Positions 31,378 to 38,342 of a DNA stretch of 38,342 bases are shown here, in pieces. Made by a program: the position numbers and the translations under genes. The notes under the pieces were generated by a model. The model had not been told where the DNA came from and searched no databases. It worked only from the letters and a program-made list of their open reading frames with translations. Source of the stretch: Acidovorax benzenivorans (GTDB taxonomy: Bacteria > Pseudomonadota > Gammaproteobacteria > Burkholderiales > Burkholderiaceae_C); NCBI RefSeq assembly GCF_028680575.1, contig NZ_JAPCKI010000010.1, forward strand, positions 100,742 through 139,083, given 5' to 3'. How positions within the stretch are numbered: position 1 is the first letter of the stretch; every line of letters begins with the position of its first letter.

Positions 31378-32865
31378 TTAACTGACACCACCTCCCAGGG
31401 CCTGATATAAAGCAACACTATCGACTAGGCGTTGTGCCTGGACCGCAACCATATTGATCCGGATTGACTGTGCCTGTTGCTGCGCGATGAGCAGTTGCAG
31501 GTAGCTGGCCGCGCCCAGCCGGTATTGCCGCTCGACCGACTGCAAGGAGGCCTGTGCAGCCATATCAGCGGCAGCGAGGGCAGTCAAAGTTTGTGCATCG
31601 CTTTCCACCGCGCGCAGGGTGTCGGCGACGTTACGCAAAGACTCCAATACGACGCTCTGGTAATTGGCTACGGCGGCATCAAAAGCGGCGAGCGCCGCTC
31701 TTTTTTCAGCGGGTAGCCCTGGATTAAAAAGAGGCTGGGTGAGCTGCGCAACCAGGCCCCACACTGCCGAGCCACCACCGAACAGGGCACCGGTGGTCAG
31801 CGCCTGAGAACCAAGGTTGGCGCTCAGGTTGATCTGTGGGTAGAGCTTGGCGACAGCCACACCATAGTCTGCATTGGCCGCATGCAACAGCGCCTCTGAC
31901 GCCTGGATATCCGGTCGGCGGCGCACCAGTTCTGAGGGCACGACGAGCGGCATCTCGACGGGTAGAGTGAAATCGGCCAGAGTGAAGGCCGGGATGCCAC
32001 CCGTGCCTGGGGCACGACCGGCTAGCACCGCCAGTAGATGTTCGGTTTGTTGCAGTTGTTTACGCAGCGCAGGCAGTTCTGCCCGCGTTTGCTCCGCCTG
32101 AGCTTGTAGGCTCAACGCTTCATCAGGTGAGGCCTGACCGATACGCACGCGTTCATGGGCTAGGCGCAGTTGCTCATCCTGCACGCGCAAAATGGCAGTA
32201 GTGGCTTCTAGTTGCGCGGCGAGGCGTGCTCGGGTAATGGCAGCGGTTGCCATGTTGCCGGCAAGGGCCAGGCGCGCAGCATTCAGTTCGAAGCGACGGT
32301 AGTCGGCGCGAGCAGCCAAGGCTTCGAGTGCGCGCCGGTTGCCGCCAGCCAGATCGAGGTTGTAATGCACGCCAACGCTGGCGTTGTAGAGGCTGAATTG
32401 ACGTGCGTCTCCGCTCAACCCTTGGCTACTGGGACTCATTTGCTGGCGCTGAGATCCCAGTGCGACATCTACCTGTGGATATTGCGTCGAGCCCGCCTGT
32501 GCGGCAAGAAGCTCCTGCGCGTGTCGCAAATTGGCGCTGATGCTCGCCAGCGTCGGGCTGACATGGAAAGCTTCGTTTATCAGTCCGTCGAGTGCGGATG
32601 AACCCAAGCTTTGCCACCATTGCGTTTCGATCGGAAGCCCTTCGACTAGACGTTGTGTTTCGCCGAACTGCGTGGGAGCGGACGCGGTTCTATCAGCCAC
32701 TGGTATTGCAGTGTAGCGAGCCACATCGGGTGCGGTGGGACGCTTAAAATCAGGGCCAGCGGCGCAGCCGGCCAGACCGGCGGTGATCAGACCAGCTACC
32801 AGGTAAGTTGCCGCAAGCCGTCTTTCGAGGCTGATGGGGCGCTGGCATGTTTTAGCGTGCTCCAT
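31378..32865 (-). CDS. NodT-type outer-membrane efflux lipoprotein
   Basis: This 495-residue outer-membrane factor of RND/ABC export systems has a lipobox LAGC (lipidated Cys34), two OEP/TolC repeats, and family segments WWQSLG, LAGGNRRALEALAARADYRR and RRRPDIQASE. It forms the outer-membrane channel for the HlyD/permease/ATPase proteins encoded upstream. The C-terminal LYQALGGG is the family end, but the gene stops three codons later against the IS5 end, so the last residues may have been altered by insertion. Its start overlaps the cytochrome gene by 14 bases. Confidence 0.9.
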   Translation of the reverse strand: MEHAKTCQRPISLERRLAATYLVAGLITAGLAGCAAGPDFKRPTAPDVARYTAIPVADRTASAPTQFGETQRLVEGLPIETQWWQSLGSSALDGLINEAFHVSPTLASISANLRHAQELLAAQAGSTQYPQVDVALGSQRQQMSPSSQGLSGDARQFSLYNASVGVHYNLDLAGGNRRALEALAARADYRRFELNAARLALAGNMATAAITRARLAAQLEATTAILRVQDEQLRLAHERVRIGQASPDEALSLQAQAEQTRAELPALRKQLQQTEHLLAVLAGRAPGTGGIPAFTLADFTLPVEMPLVVPSELVRRRPDIQASEALLHAANADYGVAVAKLYPQINLSANLGSQALTTGALFGGGSAVWGLVAQLTQPLFNPGLPAEKRAALAAFDAAVANYQSVVLESLRNVADTLRAVESDAQTLTALAAADMAAQASLQSVERQYRLGAASYLQLLIAQQQAQSIRINMVAVQAQRLVDSVALYQALGGGVS

Positions 32866-33325
32866 AAAAATGCTCCACGAAAGGTTTACGGAAAGCTTGG
32901 TGGCAGCCCAAGCAGCTTTCCTGCACGTGGGCGAATGATTGGATCACCGCCTTGCCGTCGCTGCTCGCAGCAGCCAGCTTCATGGCCAGCGCCGCCTCGT
33001 GAGTCTGCGCGTCAAAGTTTCTGAACTTGGTCGCATCAGCGCCGAGGTAAGCAAGGATGCGCATTTTTTCAGTAAGCGGTGGCTCGGGGTGTGCAGCAAC
33101 TTTTGGGGCGAGCTGAACGACCTGAACCCATTCCTCCTGCGAAATCGCACCGGTAATAGCCTGCATGTTGCGCCCGAGTTCCTGCATGATCTTGCGTAGC
33201 GCCAGTGGCTCAACCTGGATAGCGTCACCAGCCCAAGCTGGCAACTGAAAACCCCATAGAAGCAGGCAGGCCGTAACGGTCAGGGTGATAGTTCCAAATA
33301 CGTGGCTGTGTTTGCGGTGGGTCAT
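32852..33325 (-). CDS. Cytochrome c'-like (class II) periplasmic protein
   Basis: This 157-residue protein has a signal peptide (TITLTVTACLLLWGFQLPAWA, cleaved before GD), a four-helix-type body starting LALRKIMQELGRNMQAI, and a single haem-binding CLGCH motif near the C-terminus (ESCLGCHQAFRKPF). That is the layout of class II c-type cytochromes (c' or c556), which bind NO/CO or carry electrons. The ATG at 33325 follows AGGAG. It lies between the ATPase and outer-membrane factor genes and overlaps the latter, so it belongs to the export operon, which is unusual. Confidence 0.87.
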   Translation of the reverse strand: MTHRKHSHVFGTITLTVTACLLLWGFQLPAWAGDAIQVEPLALRKIMQELGRNMQAITGAISQEEWVQVVQLAPKVAAHPEPPLTEKMRILAYLGADATKFRNFDAQTHEAALAMKLAAASSDGKAVIQSFAHVQESCLGCHQAFRKPFVEHFYGAR

Positions 33326-33353
33326 GAAATTCTCCTGTAATTCAATCGTTCTC

Positions 33354-34064
33354 TCATTCGAACTCCCGCCCTTCGCCAGCTTCCTCATGGGTTACACCGT
33401 CGCGGATGTGGTAGATGCGCTTGAAGGTCGGGATGATCTTTTCGTCATGGGTGACGACGATGATGGCGGTCTCGAACTTCCGGGCCATGTCGTTGAGGAT
33501 GCGGATTACAGCCATGGCGCGCTCGGAATCCAGCGGCGCAGTGGGTTCATCGGCCAGGATCACCGGCGGACGATTGACCAGTCCGCGCGCGATGGCGACC
33601 CGTTGCTGCTCGCCACCGGAGAGTTGCGAGGGCATTGCGCGAGCTCGGTGTTGCACATCAAGCGCTGTGAGCAATTCCAGTGCCTTCGCGCGCGACTCTC
33701 CATTCGCGACGCCTGCAAGCATCGGCAGCAGCGCCACGTTGTCGGTGACATCGAGAAACGGAATCAGGTACGGCGCCTGGAAAACGAAACCGATCTTGTC
33801 ACGCCGTAAGGCGCGCAGGTCGCGGACTTTCCAGCCATCGGCGTAGATCACTTCATCGCCCAGCGTCATGCGACCGGCGGTCGGTTCGATCACCGCACCC
33901 AGACACTTGAGCAGCGTGCTCTTGCCGGACCCGGAAGGGCCGATCAGTCCCACCACTTCACCAGGTGCAACATGCATATTCACGTCTCTCAAGGCAAAGA
34001 CAGCGGTGTCACCATCGCCATACCGCTTGCTTAAACTTTCGATGTGTATCCCTTTGCCACTCAT
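33354..34064 (-). CDS. ABC transporter ATP-binding protein (MacB/LolD type)
   Basis: This 236-residue ATPase has Walker A GPSGSGKST, the Q-loop FVFQAPYLIPFLDVTDNV, signature LSGGEQQRVAIARGL, Walker B VILADEPT, and the switch His in VVTHDE. It belongs to the MacB/LolD/SalX group that powers FtsX-type permeases. The ATG at 34064 has GGAGG six bases upstream, overlapping the end of the permease gene, so it is translationally coupled to it. Confidence 0.93.
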   Translation of the reverse strand: MSGKGIHIESLSKRYGDGDTAVFALRDVNMHVAPGEVVGLIGPSGSGKSTLLKCLGAVIEPTAGRMTLGDEVIYADGWKVRDLRALRRDKIGFVFQAPYLIPFLDVTDNVALLPMLAGVANGESRAKALELLTALDVQHRARAMPSQLSGGEQQRVAIARGLVNRPPVILADEPTAPLDSERAMAVIRILNDMARKFETAIIVVTHDEKIIPTFKRIYHIRDGVTHEEAGEGREFE

Positions 34065-34065
34065 C

Positions 34066-35271
34066 TCAACCTCCAATGGCTTCGGCCGGATCGACCTTGA
34101 GTGCCATGCGAATGGCGACGAGGCTAGCTAGAACGCATATCACGAGCACGGCAAAAAAACCGGCGACAGAATCCATTGGCGTGAGCAGGACATATTTTGG
34201 AAAAGCCGGTGCTGAAAAGGTGGCTGTGATCTTGCCGACCACGAAGCCAATCACGCCCAGGGCGAGCGCCTGCTGCATGATCATCGCGGCGATGGTTCGG
34301 TTGCGTGTGCCGATGAGCTTCAACACCGCGATCTCACGGATTTTGTCCATCGTCAGCGAATAGATGATGAAGGCAACGATGGCCGCGCTAACGATGGCCA
34401 GAATCACAAGGAACATGCCGATCTGCTTGGCCGAGGTGGCGATCAGCTTGCCGACGAGGATGTCTTCCATCTGTGCCCGGGTGTAGACCGTCAAACGCTT
34501 CCAGCGCTGGATGGATTCGGCAACCTCGTCCGGCGCATGACCAGGTTTCAGAGTGACCAGCACGGCATTGACGAACGCGTTGCTGCTCTGTGAAGCAATC
34601 ACGGCATCCAGCAAACCTGGATCACCGGGTCGATTGAAGACCGGGTTGGCTTCGGTGCGACGCCGGCTTTGCCAGATGGCATCGTTGTCCTTGAGGAACT
34701 GGGCCTCCTGGGCATCTTTGAGCGGAATGAATACCATCGGGTCGCCGCTGGACGACACCATGCGCCGTGTCAGCCCCACGACGGTGTAATGATTGCGGCG
34801 AATGGCAAGACGATCTCCCAGTTTGAAGCCGGTGGCGATGTCGGCCACAGCCTCGTAGTGACCGCGCGTGATCTGGCGTCCAGCGACGAGATAAGGAGGC
34901 CATCCGGGTGTAGCCCCCAACGCACCGGGCGCGATGCCGACCACCATGGTGCGTACATCACTCTCGCCCTTGCGTACCTGCATGGTCAGGTAGGTCGCGT
35001 TCGCTGCCTGTGAGACTCCCGGCATGGCGAGAATGGCGCGATACACGTCATCGTTGAGGCTGGACGACTCCGCATAAGGACCCAGAGTATCCTTTTGCAC
35101 CACCCAAAGGTCAGCGCCACTGTTGTCGAGCAACGCCTTGCCGTCGTCCACCATGCCTCGGTACACCCCAGCCATGACTAGGGTGACGCCGATCAGCAGA
35201 CCCAGACCGATGCCGGTGAAGACGAATTTCCCCCAGGCATGGAGAATGTCGCGGCCGGCCAGGCTGATCAT
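34066..35271 (-). CDS. FtsX-like ABC transporter permease
   Basis: This 401-residue permease has one N-terminal membrane helix, a large periplasmic MacB-like domain (about 40-270), and three C-terminal helices. The last part contains the FtsX/MacB coupling segment MDKIREIAVLKLIGTRNRTIAAMI and the end KVDPAEAIGG. With the ATPase it forms a mechanotransmission-type exporter working with a periplasmic adaptor and an outer-membrane channel. Its ATG overlaps the stop of the adaptor gene by four bases. Confidence 0.92.
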   Translation of the reverse strand: MISLAGRDILHAWGKFVFTGIGLGLLIGVTLVMAGVYRGMVDDGKALLDNSGADLWVVQKDTLGPYAESSSLNDDVYRAILAMPGVSQAANATYLTMQVRKGESDVRTMVVGIAPGALGATPGWPPYLVAGRQITRGHYEAVADIATGFKLGDRLAIRRNHYTVVGLTRRMVSSSGDPMVFIPLKDAQEAQFLKDNDAIWQSRRRTEANPVFNRPGDPGLLDAVIASQSSNAFVNAVLVTLKPGHAPDEVAESIQRWKRLTVYTRAQMEDILVGKLIATSAKQIGMFLVILAIVSAAIVAFIIYSLTMDKIREIAVLKLIGTRNRTIAAMIMQQALALGVIGFVVGKITATFSAPAFPKYVLLTPMDSVAGFFAVLVICVLASLVAIRMALKVDPAEAIGG

Positions 35272-36419
35272 CGTGAAACTCCCGGGATATGCTCGACCAC
35301 ATGGATGCGGCTGCGCGCCGTCAGTGCCTTTTCGCTATAGGTCACAACCTGGTCCCCATTCTTGAGCCCTTCGCGCACCTGCACGTAACCATTGAGGTCG
35401 GAAGTGCCGAGCTTGACCGGGGAGAAATGCAGATCACCATCCACGATTTGCCAGACACCAACTTTATCGCCTTCACGCTGGACGGCAGCGTTGGGGATCA
35501 GTGGAGCGGCCGGGAGCGCCGGCAAGTCAACCGTGACTTCGGCCAGTTCACCCACTGGTGGCAAAGGTTCTGGTTTGTTATCGAATGTCACCTTGGCAAG
35601 CGTTTCCTCGGTTACCGCGTCGGCCTTGAGTTCCACCCGCAGCACGCGACCTTTCAAGGTCTGGCCACCACGCGAACGAAGGACGATACGGGTCGGCAGC
35701 TCCCCAGCCAGCCCCGATGCGCTGATCTGGTCGAAGCGCACATTGATCCACAAACTCTTGGGGTCGATCACCTCCACCACGGCCTGGCCCGCGACGATGG
35801 TCGTGCCGGGATCGGCATCGCGCACGGCGACTACACCGTCGACCGGCGCGATCAGGCGCAGATTGCTCCGCTGCGCGACGAGTCCTTCGCGGTCGGAGCG
35901 TGCCCGGGCAATATCTTCCCGAGCGGCGGATAGGGCGGCATCGGCGATCTGCAGTTCCTGCCGCTTGGTGGTGACGATTTCCTCGCTGGTCGAGCGCACC
36001 GCAAACAATTGCTCATAGCGGCGCGCCTGGGTTTGCGCGTAGGCTTGCCGGGCTTCTGCCTCGCGCAAAGCCGCTTCCGCCCGCTTGAATACCGACTCCT
36101 GTGAGCGCACCCGATCATCAAGGTCGACCGGCTCCATCTCGCCGAGCACCTGTCCGGCCTTGACCTGGTCGCCTACATGCACCTCCAGGCGTTTGACGCG
36201 CCCGGCAAACGTCGGCCCGATCTTGTAGGTGTAGCGCGCCTCCACCGTGCCGATGCCGAACAGCGCCGGTGTGATAGCCCGTGATTCCACGCTTGCCACC
36301 GTCACAGCGACCGGGGCGAGCGGCCCTGATCGCAGACCGACATAAATAAAAAGCACCAGCAAAGGAATGATGACGGCAAGCAGCGCCAGGGTGCGGCCTT
36401 GCAAGGGTAACTTTTTCAT
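35268..36419 (-). CDS. HlyD/MacA-family periplasmic adaptor
   Basis: This 383-residue membrane-fusion protein has one N-terminal membrane helix (residues 8-28), a lipoyl half-motif (GRVKRLEVHVGDQVKAGQVLGEME), a coiled-coil hairpin (105-190), the second lipoyl half (RLIAPVDGVVAVRDADPGTTIVAGQ), and a beta-barrel. It links the inner-membrane exporter to the outer-membrane factor. It is the first structural gene after the TetR regulator, whose stop its start overlaps by four bases. Confidence 0.92.
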   Translation of the reverse strand: MKKLPLQGRTLALLAVIIPLLVLFIYVGLRSGPLAPVAVTVASVESRAITPALFGIGTVEARYTYKIGPTFAGRVKRLEVHVGDQVKAGQVLGEMEPVDLDDRVRSQESVFKRAEAALREAEARQAYAQTQARRYEQLFAVRSTSEEIVTTKRQELQIADAALSAAREDIARARSDREGLVAQRSNLRLIAPVDGVVAVRDADPGTTIVAGQAVVEVIDPKSLWINVRFDQISASGLAGELPTRIVLRSRGGQTLKGRVLRVELKADAVTEETLAKVTFDNKPEPLPPVGELAEVTVDLPALPAAPLIPNAAVQREGDKVGVWQIVDGDLHFSPVKLGTSDLNGYVQVREGLKNGDQVVTYSEKALTARSRIHVVEHIPGVSR

Positions 36420-37024
36420 TGCGCACTCCTTATGCCACGCCGATAAATTGCAAAGACGCGCGGCGCATCGCGGTGCATACGTCCCACATCACCCGCCAAC
36501 AGCGATTGCATGACCAAGCCCTGGATCGTGCCAATGAACAGCGTTGCCGCCGCCTCGTTGTCAAGCGAGGGAGACAACTCGCCGCTGGCCTTGCCGTTCT
36601 CGATGAGACGATGCAAACGTTCGCCGTAGCGCTGAATCAAGGTTTGCACCATGCGCTTGGCCGGTGTCGATTCGGCACGCTGAAGCTCACCAAACATCAT
36701 TCTTGGCACGCCTGGGTGCTCAGCTACGAATTCGATATGACTCATGAACATCGCCTCCATGGCTGCCAAGGGCGACTCGATTCCTTGTGCGGATCGATCG
36801 ATTCTGGCTAATAGGCGCTCTGCTACCCACTCCATGACCGCCTGCCAAATGGCTTCCTTGTTCGGGAAGTGCCGAAACAGCGCACCCTGGGTCAAGTTCA
36901 TGTGTTTAGCGATAGCCGCAGTGGTTATCTCGCTTGGGTTTTGTGAACCGGCAAGCGCCACGACGGACTCGACAGTTACGGCACGACGTTCATCGGCCGG
37001 CAGATGCTTTGGATGGGTGTCCAC
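36416..37024 (-). CDS. TetR/AcrR-family repressor of the export operon
   Basis: This 202-residue TetR regulator has an N-terminal HTH (ITTAAIAKHMNLTQGALFRHFPNKEAIWQAVM) and a C-terminal ligand domain of the type seen with efflux operons. GTG 37024 is chosen as the start because AAGGAG lies exactly five bases upstream; a GTG at 37030 would overlap that site. Its stop overlaps the adaptor start, so it is the first gene of the operon it probably represses. A perfect palindrome lies 16 bases upstream of the start and is the expected operator. Confidence 0.9.
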   Translation of the reverse strand: MDTHPKHLPADERRAVTVESVVALAGSQNPSEITTAAIAKHMNLTQGALFRHFPNKEAIWQAVMEWVAERLLARIDRSAQGIESPLAAMEAMFMSHIEFVAEHPGVPRMMFGELQRAESTPAKRMVQTLIQRYGERLHRLIENGKASGELSPSLDNEAAATLFIGTIQGLVMQSLLAGDVGRMHRDAPRVFAIYRRGIRSAQ

Positions 37025-37039
37025 GAGCACTCCTTGTAA

Positions 37040-37059
37040 GATAGTAATTGATTACTATC
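37040..37059. promoter_or_regulatory. TetR-type operator palindrome
   Basis: GATAGTAAT (37040-37048) and ATTACTATC (37051-37059) are perfect 9-bp arms with a two-base centre, a typical operator size for a TetR dimer. It lies where the minus-strand promoter of the export operon should be. A weak promoter fit (TTGAGT-17 nt-TAGTAA) overlaps it. Confidence 0.8.
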
Positions 37060-37381
37060 CTACCACAAGAGGCAACTCAAACAAGAGAAAACCCGACGTA
37101 CTCGTCAATATCTAGAGTCTGCAATGGGCTTAACGTGCTTTATTTTCCGTTTTCTGAGACGTCCCCTTGTTCGTGATTCCTGCAGCCTATGTGCTGATGC
37201 GAAAGCCAAGGAGAGTGAAAACAGAGGCATCTGGAGGCTGAACGCTGCGTTGCGCAAGCTGGTGCTAGCGATAAACCAGTTGTTTCTCACTCCCAATCGC
37301 GCACGCTTGCATGCTATTTTGCGCACGGTGCAAGCGTCAGGCGTGCTAAATCTGCGGACTGACCGCCCGGAAAGAACAACA
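37060..37381. other. Region upstream of the RsbQ-like gene, no certain gene
   Basis: This stretch contains an 86-codon upstream in-frame extension of the hydrolase gene (possible ATG at 37124) and an opposing frame, neither resembling a known protein. I see no RNA gene or clear repeat. It probably holds the promoter of the hydrolase. Confidence 0.4.
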
Positions 37382-38194
37382 GTGGAAATTCGTAAGCGCA
37401 ACAACGTGCATGTGATCGATGCAATTCGCCCGGACGTCCCCGTGCTCGTCTATGCGCACGGCTTTGGGTGTAGCCAGCATATGTGGCGACACATCACTCC
37501 GGCCTTTGAAGGTAAGTGCCACCAGGTCTTGTTCGACTACGTCGGCTGCGGCCAATCAGACTTGGCCGCCTTTGACCCCGTGAAGTACGCAAGCCTGAAA
37601 GGCTACGTGCAAGATGTGCTGGATGTGTGCGACACGTTGGGCATTGAGCGCGGAGTAAATTTTGTTGGACATTCGGTCAGTGCCAGCGTCGGCCTGCTGG
37701 CCTCCATCGAGCGACCTACACTTTTTGACCGCCTGATTCTGGTTGGCCCGTCGCCTTGCTACCTCAATCACGCACCCGATTACTTTGGAGGATTCGAGCG
37801 CAAGGATTTGGATGGCCTATTGGACCTCATGGACCAGAACTTCATGGGCTGGTCCAGCTATCTCGCACCCATTGTGGCAGGAGCGCCGCAGGCAGACAGT
37901 CTGGGCGGAGAGTTGTCCGAGAGCTTCTGCTCAACCGATCCTACGATGGCTCGTATCTTTGCGCAGGCAACCTTCTTTGCAGATAGCAGAGAGGATCTAC
38001 CGCGCGTGACCCGGCCAAGTCTGATCCTGCAGCATGGCAAAGATGCATTGGCGCCCCTTTCTGTCGGGGAGTACATGCACAAGAAGCTCAGGGGCAGCAC
38101 GTTGGAAGTGCTGGACGTGACCGGACACTGCGCTCACATGAGTCACCCACATCTGGTGACGGCCGCCATGCAACGATATCTCTCACTCACCTGA
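37382..38194 (+). CDS. RsbQ-like alpha/beta hydrolase
   Basis: This 270-residue alpha/beta hydrolase of the RsbQ/KAI2/DAD2 group has VYAHGFGCSQHMW (oxyanion loop), nucleophile Ser98 in GHSVSA, Asp221 in QHGKDALAP, and His249 in TGHCAHMSHP. The triad spacing equals that of Bacillus RsbQ (Ser96, Asp219, His247, from memory). GTG 37382 is chosen because it gives the RsbQ length and its ME-IRKRNNVHVI start, with GGAAAG upstream; an in-frame ATG at 37124 would add 86 residues without homology. RsbQ proteins hydrolyse a small unknown compound and signal to a PAS-domain partner. No such partner is visible here. Confidence 0.85.
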   Translation: MEIRKRNNVHVIDAIRPDVPVLVYAHGFGCSQHMWRHITPAFEGKCHQVLFDYVGCGQSDLAAFDPVKYASLKGYVQDVLDVCDTLGIERGVNFVGHSVSASVGLLASIERPTLFDRLILVGPSPCYLNHAPDYFGGFERKDLDGLLDLMDQNFMGWSSYLAPIVAGAPQADSLGGELSESFCSTDPTMARIFAQATFFADSREDLPRVTRPSLILQHGKDALAPLSVGEYMHKKLRGSTLEVLDVTGHCAHMSHPHLVTAAMQRYLSLT

Positions 38195-38211
38195 GCGAGA
38201 CCGAGAGGGCT

Positions 38212-38342
38212 GGATTGTCGTGGTCAAGTTTTTTCAGACATTCCGATAGGGGAAGTTCGTTCAAGCTGAGTGAGCTGCCAAGGCCTGCTGCATCTCGTAG
38301 CTATTGGGTGACTGGTATCCCAGCGTGGAGTGCAGCCTGATA
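38212..38342 (-). mobile_element. IS3-family insertion sequence, right part cut by window edge
   Basis: The end of an IS3-family transposase gene enters from the right. A tentative terminal sequence starts TGGATTGTCGTGG at 38212; the other end lies outside the window. Confidence 0.65.
38261..38342 (-). CDS. IS3-family transposase OrfB, C-terminal fragment
   Basis: The minus-strand frame reads RLHSTLGYQSPNSYEM and stops after QQALAAHSA. RLHS.LGY.SP is the standard C-terminal signature of IS3-family OrfB integrase-like transposases. Only 26 codons are visible; the gene continues past the window edge. Confidence 0.85.
   Translation of the reverse strand, partial: IRLHSTLGYQSPNSYEMQQALAAHSA

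Noticed and set aside
37105..37404. Minus-strand 99-codon frame upstream of the RsbQ-like gene
   Set aside because: It has no recognisable motif and overlaps the start of the hydrolase; there is no promoter or ribosome site to support it.

Overview
The window looks like chromosome of a high-GC betaproteobacterium, most likely Burkholderiales/Comamonadaceae. This is inferred from gene families, codon use and mobile elements; no rRNA or housekeeping marker is present to prove it. The dominant theme is sulfide/sulfane-sulfur handling and sulfide-tolerant respiration, next to a damaged Tn3-family transposon.

Layout: (1) 1-500, the 3' end of an RTX-type calcium-binding protein and a strong hairpin. 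(2) 661-1323, a short-chain dehydrogenase broken by a transposon. (3) 1324 to about 9670, a Tn3-family element of the Tn4651 type: 38-bp left terminal repeat, tnpA, then two unrelated minus-strand cargo genes (a PD-(D/E)XK-like protein and a large HNH protein), then the divergent resolution genes tnpT (KfrA-like coiled coil) and tnpS (tyrosine recombinase) around a palindromic core site. No right terminal repeat or remainder of the broken gene was found. (4) 9831-11975, a chemoreceptor with a C-terminal zinc-binding domain.

(5) 12046-16706, a BigR-type sulfur-responsive locus. An ArsR repressor leads a minus-strand operon (frameshifted YeeE, YedE, a DUF442 sulfurtransferase, a SulP transporter). 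A persulfide dioxygenase and a small membrane protein leave on the plus strand. Both operons start from one symmetric 39-bp palindrome that carries a consensus sigma-70 promoter in each direction. (6) 16791-22207, plus-strand thiol-redox and membrane genes: OsmC, alpha/beta hydrolase, TlpA-like thioredoxin, two methyltransferases, a Crp/Fnr regulator and a 1-Cys peroxiredoxin.

(7) 22234-30456, a sigma-54 activator with the cysteine pattern of the sulfane-sulfur sensor FisR, divergent from a long operon: cyanide-insensitive-type bd oxidase (cydA, cydB, DUF2474), a Tat-exported type II sulfide:quinone oxidoreductase, a degenerate metallo-beta-lactamase protein, a truncated haemoglobin, a Cys-less thioredoxin-like protein and a periplasmic DsrE protein. 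A -24/-12 promoter precedes cydA. The likely logic is that sulfide is oxidised by SQR, electrons go to a sulfide-resistant quinol oxidase, and the resulting sulfane sulfur is sensed and cleared.

(8) 30499-31375, an IS5-family element. (9) 31378-37024, a TetR-controlled export operon (HlyD adaptor, FtsX-type permease, ATPase, a c'-like cytochrome, NodT-type outer-membrane factor). (10) 37382-38194, an RsbQ-like hydrolase, followed by the edge of an IS3-family element. Coordinates and motifs were read by eye; no database search was run.
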